Shown piece after piece: positions 13,001-24,569 of a DNA stretch of 64,000 bases. A model generated the notes under the pieces. That model was not told where the DNA came from. It ran no database searches and worked only from the letters and a program-made list of their open reading frames with translations. The translations under genes were made by a program, and so were the position numbers. The DNA is from Psoroptes ovis (taxonomy: Eukaryota; Arthropoda; Arachnida; Sarcoptiformes; Psoroptidae): NCBI GenBank assembly GCA_002943765.1, contig PQWQ01000001.1, positions 2,515,501 to 2,579,500 of the forward strand, given 5' to 3'. How positions within the stretch are numbered: the stretch's first letter is position 1; each line of letters starts with the position of its first letter.

Positions 13001-14703
13001 TGAACATGTGATTACTCTATGAAGCTGTCTAGAAATGGTAATAGTACAAGAAAATTTTCATCAGAAAAATTTTAATCTAATAAGAACATCCAGAGATAAT
13101 TAATTAAGTTTAAAATTGACAAATTGATAAATCATATTTAAATTTTGTTATTATGCAGATATAAAACTTTGCATAATTGTACTATTTTTTTGTACTAAAA
13201 TCATTCATAAATTTATTTTATTCACTCAGCTTGAATCGATATGCAAAAGCAATTATATCATGATATTAGTTAGTGTTTATTTGAAAATTATGCACACGTG
13301 TTCACCAATAAAATAATCGAAATATTTCGCAATGAAACACGCGCAAAGTCCGTGTACAAAAACAAATAAAAAACTTATCAAACAGATATCTGTTGCCATG
13401 CATGGTTAAATGATTATTGGCATATATTATTTATTTCTATTTTTATCTAAATAATTTATTGATTAATTGAAATATTTTTATTTATTGAAATTCATTGTTT
13501 CAAAATAATAAATTCCAGTGAAATATGGTTGAATTGATTGTTTGAGGTGAACATCGCATGGCTACCTTCAATGAATTATATAAAATTGTCATTAATGGCA
13601 TTCACACAAGCGGAAAAATTTTCTTGACAATTATTTTCTAATAATTATAATGTAATAAAATCATTGATGCGCCAACAATCGCACACTTAAAATATAAGAA
13701 AAGATTTACAGGTGAATGATTAAATAAAATTTATAATTTACAATGTACATGTTTAATCGGAACAATAAGTGTTTGCTTGCGTCAATAAGATATTTGATTA
13801 TTTCTATTTTTAGTGATATATGATGAATGATCGTTCCGCATGTTGTTGTAAATCGGCAAACAAATGGAAATCCGTTCAACAGAAAAATTTTGATCAGCAC
13901 CCCAAAAAAAGTACATTGTACTTGTCTCATGTGTGATCGTAATTCAGATGTAATTTGATATTAATCAATCAATTACTTTTAATAATAATTATGATTAAAT
14001 TACATTTATTTTAATCCGATATAATTACATTTGTTAATTACTGAAATTACGTAATAAATTATTTGTTTCATTTTGAATTTTTTTCCAATTATTCACCCTA
14101 AAAAATCCTAATTCAGGTTTTGGAAAAATTTATTTTCAATTAAATTAACAAATTAAACATCTTGGATTAAAGATATCAAATCATTTGAATGGAAAATTCA
14201 TTCAGACAGTCATCAATCTGTAGAGCATACAAATCTATCTAAATCCTCAAGGATTTACACAAATAATTAACTAATGATTACAAATGGAAAATCTTATTTT
14301 AAAAAAATTTTTCAATTATTTGTTTTCAGAAAAATCTTAGAAATTTGTGGAAAATTTTCATATTTTTCATTTTTCTTTTGTTGTTGTTTCCATTTTTAGC
14401 ATTGAAATATGAAAATTTAGGTAAGACAAATTGACAAACAAGCCAAAAAAATATGCTTGATTATTGGAAAATTTTTCTTGCCATCTTTCTTGCCATCAGT
14501 GATTGATTTATTTATTTGACAATATTAATAAAATAATAATAAAATAGCAACAATGACGATTATGATAATATAAAATAAATATTCAAGGATTTAATAAGTT
14601 GAATTTCATGTACAATTTTTTTCTTTGTTTGAAAATGGTTTGAGGTCACCGTCGTTGCCAATTATCATTTTTTATTTTTTTGACAATAAAATAAATTCCT
14701 AAT

Positions 14704-14731
14704 GCCAGAACAGCGATGGCCAAATTCTGGC
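14704..14731. repeat. 7-bp inverted repeat with 14-bp spacer
   Basis: GCCAGAA at 14704-14710 is mirrored by TTCTGGC at 14725-14731. GC-rich arms stand out from the AT-rich surroundings; function unknown. Confidence 0.6.
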
Positions 14732-17700
14732 TATTTGCAGAATTATTAACGAAAGTTATTCGTCACTGATAAATTAAAAAATTTCGTGAATTGTGTAAAC
14801 GATTGATGTAAATTATTATAATTTATATCTTAATTCATTCATTCATATTCATTTAACTGTGTAAAATGATGACAATAAATTAAATAATACCAAACCGAAA
14901 TGATGACGATGAACTCATCATCATTCAATTGTGTAAAAGTCGATCTGTAAATGTATATAATTATGATAATCATATTGTATGAACATTGAAATTTAATATT
15001 GAAGAAGAAAAAAACGGAAATAATTCCACAGAATTCATTGCCAAACATTTTGTTTGATAATTTAATTGAAGAAAATTAATCCAATTGTATTATTATTATT
15101 ATGATGACGATAATAATAATAATAAATAAAAGATAATAATTCTTTTAATGTGCGTAGAATTGAAAAAGTGCAGGAATTTTTCCTAATTTCAAAATAATAA
15201 ACAAATAAATTAATTATTATTTATTAGATTTATCTATCATTTTACAACTTTCATTGTTTCATATTATCTTATTCAATTATTAGAAGCTTAAGAACACGCC
15301 AACACACACACACACATATGTGTGACATTCTAAATATTTGAAAATGTGCACCGATGCTAAAAATGTCACGTAATCCCGATGTATGATTGTTATTTTTATG
15401 ATGCTTATTATTATTTTGTTATTGTATTCGAAATTGAAATAATATTGAATAAAATCAAAACAAAAAAAGTTTCACAAAAACAAAATCATAAAATTTTTGC
15501 AATCCTACCAAACAACTCAATAACAACAACAATTATATTAATAAATTGATGAATGTCAACAATTAGACAATTATGAAAAGACTTGTAAATATTTAGTAAT
15601 TATTAAAATTATAAATGAGTGCAAAACACTAATAATAATGATTATCATTGAAAAAGATTATCGCAGAAAGGTCGTTTGATTTTATTTTTTTTAATCCAAG
15701 AATTTGTTGAAAAACAAAATTAAAATTAACAATAAAATTTTTCAAATAATATTTCGACATACATAATCACCAATATAATCATACAAATATGGAATATAGA
15801 ATAAATAAACATTCATAGATTAGTTTGATTATCACGGTGCAAATAATGCCAAGGCAGAGCACTGAAATAAAGATTTATTATTATTACTTTCATGGATACA
15901 ATTGAATTTATTAATAATATATAATAGAAATATTTGTTTGTTCCAATTTGTTCAATATTTGTTTGGGATGATATTAATTATTGAATATTGAATAAATCAT
16001 ATGCTTGAAAATGAATCATACAAACTTTCAATAAGTTTGTTTGTCCCTACTCGATTGCCATCAATCGAAAATGTCTGTTGAAAATCGGCACACTTTTCCA
16101 TTTATAAATTCCTTCAATAGTTTATTTGTTATTGGCGTTTATGTTTTTTGGAGTTTCACATGGAGTCTTGTGAAATTTTTGATTAAGTGTCTAACAAAAG
16201 AATATTCTGCAACAAAAAAAATCAATTGTATCGATTTATTTATTTATTTATCAATTTTTATTTACAAATATCAAAACAACAACAACAACAAAAATAATGA
16301 AGCAAAAAAATATCGAAATACAAATAAAATACCTGTGTTTATTATAAATATTTGTTTTTCAGAGAAACAAACAAAGAAAAAATTTTTAAAATTTAAAAAA
16401 AAACAACTTTGCCATTATTATTATTTTTCATAATGAAAACAAATATTTGATCCGAATAAATGATATTATATGAATGCAATAATAAACGAATAGCAAAAAC
16501 ATACAATCAATGATATGGTATCATATGGTAAACATATCAATGATAATTTGATTAAGAGAAATGATGAAATTAATGCAATTCTATTTACTATTAAAATTGA
16601 ACAGAATTTGATGGAATCCTTGTTTCTGTTTTTTTTTTTTTTGTTTTTGTATTTGTAATTCTATTTTAATACTATGACAATGTAAACAAATAGAAAATAA
16701 TGAATGTAATTCTATCAATTTTTTCAATGAAAGAATTTATGAATGAAAATGAAATGAATTTGTTTTTCACTACACACATCAGATCCTCTGCGTAATGAAA
16801 TTTCTAACGAAATTTATTATTATTAATATTAATTTTTGAGGGGAAGGTAAAATGTAAAATTAGAGATTTGAAAATTCATCTTCATTAACGTATTCTCGCA
16901 CACAGAATGTTGTCATGTATGTCATAATAAAATATTGATAATCATGATTAAATATGATTATTTCAATTATTTAATTAGAGAATAAAACAAGTAAGTTTTT
17001 GCGTCATTTTCACCCGAAAATAATCAGCGATGGTATGCTACTGGTTGGCTGCTGTTGAATTAATTTGATTTTTCTTTTAGTTAAACTTCATATAGTAAAA
17101 TGATCATCACCCAAAATGGCCTTAAACTAATGATAATTTATGTTTATTTTCAATTATCAGTGATCGAAATAAATCAGAGAGATTTGGAAAGATTTCTGAT
17201 CAAACTTGATTTATAAACATTTATTTATTCATTTTTGACTTGAAACATTTTGTATTTGACATTTGTAATTCAAAATTGATAATTGATAATTTTAAAATTC
17301 CCAAAATTTTCATTATCAAATGTCATTTAAATAATTCGTAAATGGAAATCGAGAAATTTTCTAATTATCTTGTATCCAAGTGAACGAAATCATTTGAAAA
17401 TTACCACATTCAATGTATGACAACACGAAAAGATAGAGTGAAAGAGTGTGAAATGATTGACAATCATTGATATTTGATTATCATGATACGATGTGATGAT
17501 ATTTAAATCATTCATTCATTGGCACAATGATCAAATATGATATCGATATGTAATGATGTTGATAATAATAATAATCATATTCATAATAATTTATAGTAAT
17601 AATAATCCAAATAAGGAAGGGAAATTTTTCCCAAATTATCAAAAATTTGATATACAAAATCAAAGCTTTTGTTGAAAGGTTTCAGATTGGTGAATTTCTA

Positions 17701-19443
17701 TTATTGAAATGAAATTACAGATACACAGATGTCAAATACAGATGTTTTTTGTATTTTAATGTTTTTGATGTCGTAATTGTCGCAATTGACGTAATACAAC
17801 ATGTTTCAATGATTTTTTTCTAAATATTCGAAGCATTTCTCCACAATCGACAATGACCTGTGAAGCAAGTGATTGAATTCAAGGTTCATTTGTAAATTGA
17901 ACTTGAAAAGCTTTGATAGTATTTTCGAGAAAAATATTTAATTAAAAATAAACGATTAAGCAACAAGGAACTTGACAAACAGCAACAAAAAACAATAAAA
18001 ATCAATGATTAATGAAATGTCGAAATTCCAAGAATCGTTACAATTTTAGTGCATCGTAATGGTAATTTGATTGATTTCAGTGAATACAGCAAAGCATTAA
18101 CAGGATAAAAGTTTACAAAATTCAATCAATCAATTAGGGTTCAATCGATTATCGATATGTTTCGATCATCCTGCTCCAGCCAGCCCCAATCAATCGATCA
18201 ATTAATCATTAATTTGATTTAATTATATTTCAAATTGTATTTGATTAATCAGAAACAAATTACTTTTTGACAATCATCGAATCACTCAATCAAATCAAAT
18301 CAAATGAATCAAATCAAAATGTAAAAAATCAAAAATGTAAATGTAAAATGTTGATAACTTCACAATCGAAACAAACACAAATGCACTTGCACATTTCATG
18401 TCAGTTTTCATGGACATTTTCACGATTCACAATCTTCAATTCACAATTTACAATCAATGTTTCATGTATGTTTTGGGCATTTAATTTGTACGAGTACATG
18501 TAGACAGATATACCAGCAATTATATTACAAAATATAATGAAAACATGTACACAACAACCAACCATACATTTTGGAAGTAAGCAACCAAACATTGACATGT
18601 AATGTACATGTATTTTTTTGTTGTTGTTGTAAAACTTTGTAATAATTTAAAATGTATGAAATAGAGAATGTACTGGAAGTGTGTGTGGCTGTCAAACCGA
18701 ATTGTGATAAAAGTATTATCATTGAGAATAACCATTGAAACCAAAATGAATAAGATTTCTAAAAAATGAATGAAAAAAAGCAAAAGGAAAAATACAATTT
18801 ATTTAAATCAATTCTGAAATAAATGAAATGATGATGATGAATTTATTTTTTCAAAGGAAAATGGTTCTCTTATTCATCTCATTCAACATTAATATATGAA
18901 TGTCATCCGTTCATAATAATGATAAAAAACAATTATAAACAATTTAAATTGTTATTGTTGAAAAAAAGAGAGAAATTAGTTCATGTAAAGATAAATGTAA
19001 ATATTTTCATCATTAAAGAAGACATGTTCATATAATTTCATATAGAGATATAGCTAGTAAATATACAGATATGCCTGCACATATAGCTTAATCCAAGTCA
19101 TTGCTAATACGACTACATTACCACTATCCAATGTTTTCCTATACTTTTAATTAATTGTACATTGAATTTCATTCATTCATCATTTATATCTGCAATATGT
19201 CATTTTTTTTATTAAGCTTAAACGCGAAAAACAAACAAATATCTACATTTGCCATAAACATTGATATATACAAGCATATTGAATATATATAAACAAGTAT
19301 GTTTCGAATGTATATAAACATAGAAATCAATGATGTTTCCCTCCTGTATCCTCATCGCCACCACCAACACCACCATCAAAAAAACGACTGAAAAGCATGA
19401 AAGAGTTTCCATTCAATTTTAATAATGATAATGGAACGGCAGG

Positions 19444-19483
19444 CAGTGGCCACCAGTGACCACCAGCGCCTACCAGGACGCCA
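19444..19483. repeat. GC-rich decamer minisatellite, four units
   Basis: Four adjacent ten-base units starting CAGTGGCCAC, CAGTGACCAC, CAGCGCCTAC and CAGGACGCCA, progressively diverged. The array is far more GC-rich than its surroundings. Confidence 0.7.
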
Positions 19484-20131
19484 TAAGAATATATTGTTGT
19501 TATTCACTACTCATATATTTTCTTGATTGTTGCAATCAAATTCGTATTTACATATACATGAATGTTCATCATCATTTCCCAATATATGATCTAAGATATA
19601 CTTGTGTGTGTTGATGTTGTGTAGCTGTACAATTGGTATATATGTGTTTGTTCAATGATTTTTCTTGGTTTTGCTGTTTTTTTTTTCGTTGATATAATTT
19701 GTCGTCGGCGTTATATTGTTGGTGTGTCTGTATATATCATATAAAAATATAGTGAAATTCATTTTTGGTATTCAGATATAATCCAACAACCGAAAAACCA
19801 TTGAGACAGCCACAACAAAAACAACAAATAATCACCGGTTTCATTTATTTAAAAAAAAAACTTATGTATTTTATGCAAGTGTTTTTCATTTTCAATTTGA
19901 TCATTAAATATTTAAATGTTAAATATTCCAGTCAATTTATTCTTCAAAAAACGTTTAATAATTTCAAAAAACATCCAGAAACTAATTAAAATTAATGAAT
20001 AAATCGATCATAATTGATTGAAAAGTTTTAAAGTGAATTTTTTTGTCAATTATCTCCAACAAAATTCTTTGAAAATTTCATTTTCAAGTTCTTCAATAAG
20101 AATTATTTAAAAGTTGAATCGAGCTAACAAA

Positions 20132-21268
20132 ATGGCATTTATGGTACCATTAGTCAAAAATCATTATGATATTTACAATACTAGACATGCATCGTCGTTC
20201 ACGGATCATGATTCTAGTGCTGGCGGTGGATATGCGATGGGATCATCGAACAATAATTTAAATCGAAGAGCTCGTACAAATAGTCAGTCATCGAATGCCT
20301 CGAAAAAGTCAATTTCATCAAATGTTAGTAGTCAAAGCAATAATAGTGGTCAAGTTGTATTGAATGGTTTCATTATGATGAATAAAAGTGGTAAAAAATC
20401 ATCATCTAAACCGAAAATTGTATTAGCAAGTGCAAATCGCAGTCTGAAATCAGCAGCAAAATCACAAGAAAAAAATAAAAATGTTGCCGAATCAAATACT
20501 AAACAACAGCAAGACTTGAATCGATCACCATCAAAACGACCGCCAATGCCATATTCATCGGCTCAAAACATGAATCAGCCTGCACGTTCATTCCCGCATG
20601 TAAAGCGTACTGTACGCAATCCGATGACCAATCGTGTATACAGTTATTCGGTATCAATACCTGAATATGTTGCCGAAGAAGATGAAGAAGAATTAGCACG
20701 TTTAGCATTAGAAGAATCAATGGAATCTAATAGTGAAGAATGTGAATCACCAGTATCATCAGATGAACAAGTAATGATTTTCTCTACCAGTGCACCAGCC
20801 GGTACTGGTCCAATCGATAACGGTATCATCGATATTGTCGATGAAGATGATTTTATCCGCTGTACTGGTGCACGATTACCACCAACAATTCGTTCACAAA
20901 CGAATATAAAAGCAAAGCAACGCAATTCATCAAATAATCAGTCATCAACTACATTAACATCATCATCATTGCCTAATTCACCAATGAATAAAAATGTTGA
21001 ATCATCACAACCTGCATCAATGACTAATCATAAAAGTAATGATACAAAATCGAATGATCCAGACACAAATTCATCCAATTCACGAGAATATATGGAATTA
21101 TTACAAAAATTTGTTTTACATTTAAAAATGTTAAAATTGAAAAAATTTTTCAATTCGAAACATTCAAGTACGAAAGCAAGCACCGATGATGATTTAAATA
21201 ACAACAAAGCATGTAATAGTCAACAACGTAATCGATCAAGTACATTGGATGATTCAATTAATTTATGA
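20132..21268 (+). CDS. Unrecognised Ser/Asn-rich protein with UIM-like motif
   Basis: I do not recognise this family. One uninterrupted 378-aa frame from ATG at 20132 (AAAATGG context) to the stop at 21266-21268; the frame is open upstream only through a TTG. It begins MAFMVPLVKNHYDIY, followed by a low-complexity Ser/Asn/Lys region (about 25-130) and a denser block running from HVKRTVRNPMTNRVYSYSV to FIRCTGARLPP (about 155-255). Inside this block, residues 184-199 read DEEELARLALEESMES, which fits the ubiquitin-interacting-motif pattern (acidic run, central Ala, Ser four residues later). After another low-complexity stretch there is a Leu/Lys-rich helix-like segment (about 316-342), MELLQKFVLHLKMLKLKKFF. 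No signal peptide or membrane segment. AATAAA at 21408-21413. Real gene likely because of codon-like composition and length; further upstream exons cannot be excluded. Confidence 0.75.
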   Translation: MAFMVPLVKNHYDIYNTRHASSFTDHDSSAGGGYAMGSSNNNLNRRARTNSQSSNASKKSISSNVSSQSNNSGQVVLNGFIMMNKSGKKSSSKPKIVLASANRSLKSAAKSQEKNKNVAESNTKQQQDLNRSPSKRPPMPYSSAQNMNQPARSFPHVKRTVRNPMTNRVYSYSVSIPEYVAEEDEEELARLALEESMESNSEECESPVSSDEQVMIFSTSAPAGTGPIDNGIIDIVDEDDFIRCTGARLPPTIRSQTNIKAKQRNSSNNQSSTTLTSSSLPNSPMNKNVESSQPASMTNHKSNDTKSNDPDTNSSNSREYMELLQKFVLHLKMLKLKKFFNSKHSSTKASTDDDLNNNKACNSQQRNRSSTLDDSINL

Positions 21269-22979
21269 CCATTATTGATTTATTGAAAAAAAACAAAAAT
21301 ATATTCTTTAATGGGGTCCATTGTATTTATTCATTTATACATCATATATCAGAATCATACAAGAAATCATCATTATAAGAATTAAAATTCTTTTACATTT
21401 GATACCGAATAAAACAAATATAAAACTAAAATTCATTGTGATCTAATCTAAATATATATTTCAAGATATTTAATTCATCATCATCATTTTTTTTTGTTCA
21501 ACATATTCATTAAAAAATATCCATAATATTCATATTTAAATATGAATACCAGAATATTCTCGAAGATAAACAAAAACATTCTAAAAAGAAAATAAAAAAT
21601 ATTGTGCCTTCAAGCATTAATAAATCAACATCAACATCATGAATGTTTATGGCGTGAAATTTTCATCCAGTTCTTCAGTGTTCATGGAATTCTTTACTAT
21701 CTTCTTCCTTTTCAACAACAGAAAAAAACAAAAAATAGACAGCCATGAACGATAAACAGAACATTTCAGATATATGAAATGAAATAAAATATGAATAATT
21801 TATAATTTATGACTTTTTGATAAAATATCTAGTTTGAAATGAAAAATGAAAAAAGAATAAAACTTTGGTTACCTTGGTGATTATTTCCATTAATATTATT
21901 ATTATCATTATTATTACTTGAACAAGATCAAGTTTATTCATATTAAAAATAATATGAATTTGAAGCCAAAAAGATCAAAAATGAACTATCAAATCCGGCA
22001 AAACCTTGCAAAATTTTATTCGATTTCAAGGAATTGAATGAATTATACTGAATATGAATAATGGTAAACAACAATTATTGTAATAATAATAATGATAATA
22101 TTGTTTAAAAGCTTCCTGAAAAATAACAAAAACAAAAATAATAATATTATTGCCTTCATCTTATTTATATGATTATTTGAATAAAAATATCTATTCCTCT
22201 TATGATTATTTTGGATGTTTTGTAATGTTTTATTTATTCATAATAAATATTTATATCTTATTTATATCGAAAACTTGAAATGTATTTCTTTTTTTTTTTT
22301 AATTTTATTATTTTATTTCTTTCATTTTTTTTTTCATTTTCATAATATTTTTACATTTCATTTTGTGTAATAATAACAATGAAATAGATATTAAAAATGG
22401 GGATTTAATAATAAAATTAAAGAAAATTAAAAATAGAAATTGATTGATTGATTCCAATAAAATATTGATTGATCGATATTAATCACGGATCGATAAGGAT
22501 TGATCTAATGATTGTTTGGTTGCCAATTTTAAACAATCATAGATAAACCGTGATTAAAGATAGAAAGGATTGGAGTATTCATTTAATATAATTTTTTAAA
22601 TGTTGCGTCATTTTATCGAATAATTTCTAGCGCATAATGATTATTCATTCAATCGAAATAATTGTCATAATCATCATCATCGCAAAACTTTGGTTAAGAA
22701 GCCCTTGATTTTAAATAACAATTTAATGATAATGAATGATGATTGCGAAATAAATAAAGATGAGGAACAATAGAGTGGTTCCATCTTCTGTTTGGCAACA
22801 AGAAATTGAATTTTCAAATTTTTAAATTCGCGCATTTTGAATTTTCACAATCATAAAATCAAATTTTTGTGAATAATTTTATTTTTGAATAAATAAAACG
22901 GATATGCTTTCGACACCAAGGAAAAAACCCAAGATTTGATAAGTAGAAAAAATGGCGTGAATCCTGGAAAAATAAACAA
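21269..22979. other. Spacer between convergent genes
   Basis: Holds the 3' ends of the two flanking genes: AATAAA on the plus strand at 21408-21413, and AATAAA on the minus strand (TTTATT at 22878-22883), 97 nt after the stop of the minus-strand gene. A near-perfect 22-bp palindrome sits at 21527-21548, followed by a canonical three-unit heat-shock-element pattern at 21552-21564. No gene seen between. Confidence 0.6.
21527..21548. repeat. 22-bp perfect palindrome
   Basis: Perfect dyad centred on the TTTAAA at 21535-21540, arms beginning TATTCATA; AT-only apart from one C and one G. Confidence 0.75.
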
Positions 22980-24569
22980 TTACAATTCAATATCTTTCAA
23001 ATATTGATCAATAATGGTGTTTGGTTCAAAACGTGGCATATTGAATTGTACTTCGAATTCATCTAATGTTTCATTCAGTTCTTTGATTATATTCATCATT
23101 TCTTTTGATTGTTTCATACTATTCATCATTAATTGTTTGATTTGTTTAGGGTCAATTTCAGGTATTTTTGGCTTTGGTTTTAACATTCCATTCGGGAAAC
23201 GATCATATTTTTGATTGACCAATCGAATATTACGACGAAAATTATTATATGCTTTCAACTCTTGTTGTTTACAAATACGATTCATTGTTGTTTCGATTTG
23301 ATCCATTGCACGCTTTGTTTTTTCACGTTTTTCAGTGATTATTCTGTGATTTAATGAATATTTAGAATAAATAAAATGAATAAATTGAATTGTCAAACAG
23401 AAAATAAGGTTACCTATTAGTTTCCAATAATAATCGATCGAATAATATCATTTTTCGTCGTCTAGCTTCACCATAAAGTAATTTGGTTCGTTGCTTAATG
23501 TTTGATGATTGTGCATTTAATATGCCTAAATTTGCTTTAAGATTTTTTAATGTGTCTAGATATTCACGCATTTCCGGATCATCTTCAATTTTTGGCACAT
23601 TATTTGCTTTATTTGACGCCGATAGAAATGGATTACGATTGGTCGGAATACGATTCTTGTAGCGTCTTGCCGGTTTATTGTTTATTCTTTGTCTTTGATT
23701 TGAGGCTCGTAAACCGAGCATAAATCGAGCTATTAAAATAAGAAAAATATGATTGAAAATAATTTAGAAATAAATAACATATTCACACCTTTATCGGCAG
23801 GTGTATGAAAAGATTTTGGTTTGATTTCATTGACATCATCATTAATTTTCATCATTGGTTCAACTGAAAAATGCCTAGATTCTGTGGTGTTATCATTTAA
23901 ATGATGTGTCTGATTAATCGATTTCTTCAAGCAAGAAACACCAAGATCTTTTTGAAGATTCTCATTTGAACATTCTTTGGCAACAATGCTATTTTCATTA
24001 TTATTATTTTTGACGCTAACATTCATATTTGAATCCAATGATTTTGATCGCTCTAAATTAACACCAATCGTAGTTTGAACTATCGATGATGAAGGTGTCG
24101 GTAATGGCACTAAAATTTCATTATCAAGGCTTAATAATTTATCAACTTCACCATCATCAATATCATTGGTGAGTATGTTACTAATATTATTAAACATGGT
24201 AATATTCTTTCGATGTTTTCTTGATTTTTGACGTGATGATTTTGGTCTTTTGATTTTTTTAATTGATTGATTGCGATGCAAAAGTGAACTAGAATTCGAT
24301 CGTTGTTGCCGATATAAAGGTTTCAATTTATTTGCTGAATCTAATATCAATTGTTGATCATTGACTGAAGATCAACTCTGTGATGTTATTATTTATATTC
24401 TTAACAAAACATATCAATATTACATACCTTCATCATTTTTTGATGATATTTCTAGACTATTTGTAATATTGATCATATTCATTAAAAATATTAAAAATAA
24501 TATCGATATCAATATTGAGAATGGAACAAGATTAATATTTCTAAAAATTTTAAATTTTAATGGTATCAT
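22980..24569 (-). CDS. Unrecognised coiled-coil protein with signal-like N-terminus, 4 exons
   Basis: Family not recognised. Proposed exons: 24569-24428, 24364-23789, 23729-23414, 23343-22980, with introns of 63, 59 and 70 bp (donors GTATGT, GTGTGA, GTAACC). All junctions keep frame and give 465 aa. The first exon supplies an ATG preceded by an in-frame stop. It encodes MIPLKFKIFRNIN followed by the hydrophobic run LVPFSILISILFLIFLM, like a signal peptide or anchor. Then come a basic region (SRQKSRKHRKN), a Ser/Asn-rich region, and a long Lys/Glu/Arg-rich segment (about 292-385), probably coiled coil, spanning exons 3-4. The protein ends KDIEL, loosely like an ER-retrieval tail. Exons 2-4 are well supported by splice continuity; exon 1 is less certain, and an internal Met in exon 2 is the alternative. 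A minus-strand AATAAA lies 97 nt after the stop. Confidence 0.65.

Larger units (their letters stand above)
9829..20131. other. Ten-kilobase AT-rich stretch without supported gene
   Basis: Open frames are short and compositionally AT-driven; none shows a recognisable domain or a clean exon with family similarity. Visible structure: a 9-bp-arm hairpin at 10032-10054, AATAAA at 10173-10178 that could end the methyltransferase mRNA, a palindrome AAAGACGTCTTT at 11075-11086, a 7-bp inverted repeat at 14704-14731, a CA repeat ending in a palindrome at 15302-15324, a TCAAA-type pentamer run near 18288-18318, and a GC-rich decamer array at 19444-19483. The last few hundred bases should hold the promoter of the gene starting at 20132. 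Confidence 0.55.

Noticed and set aside
16041..16433. 130-codon plus-strand open frame (first ATG 16071)
   Set aside because: Hydrophobic and Asn/Lys-rich, no recognisable domain, no promoter or polyadenylation context that distinguishes it from chance.
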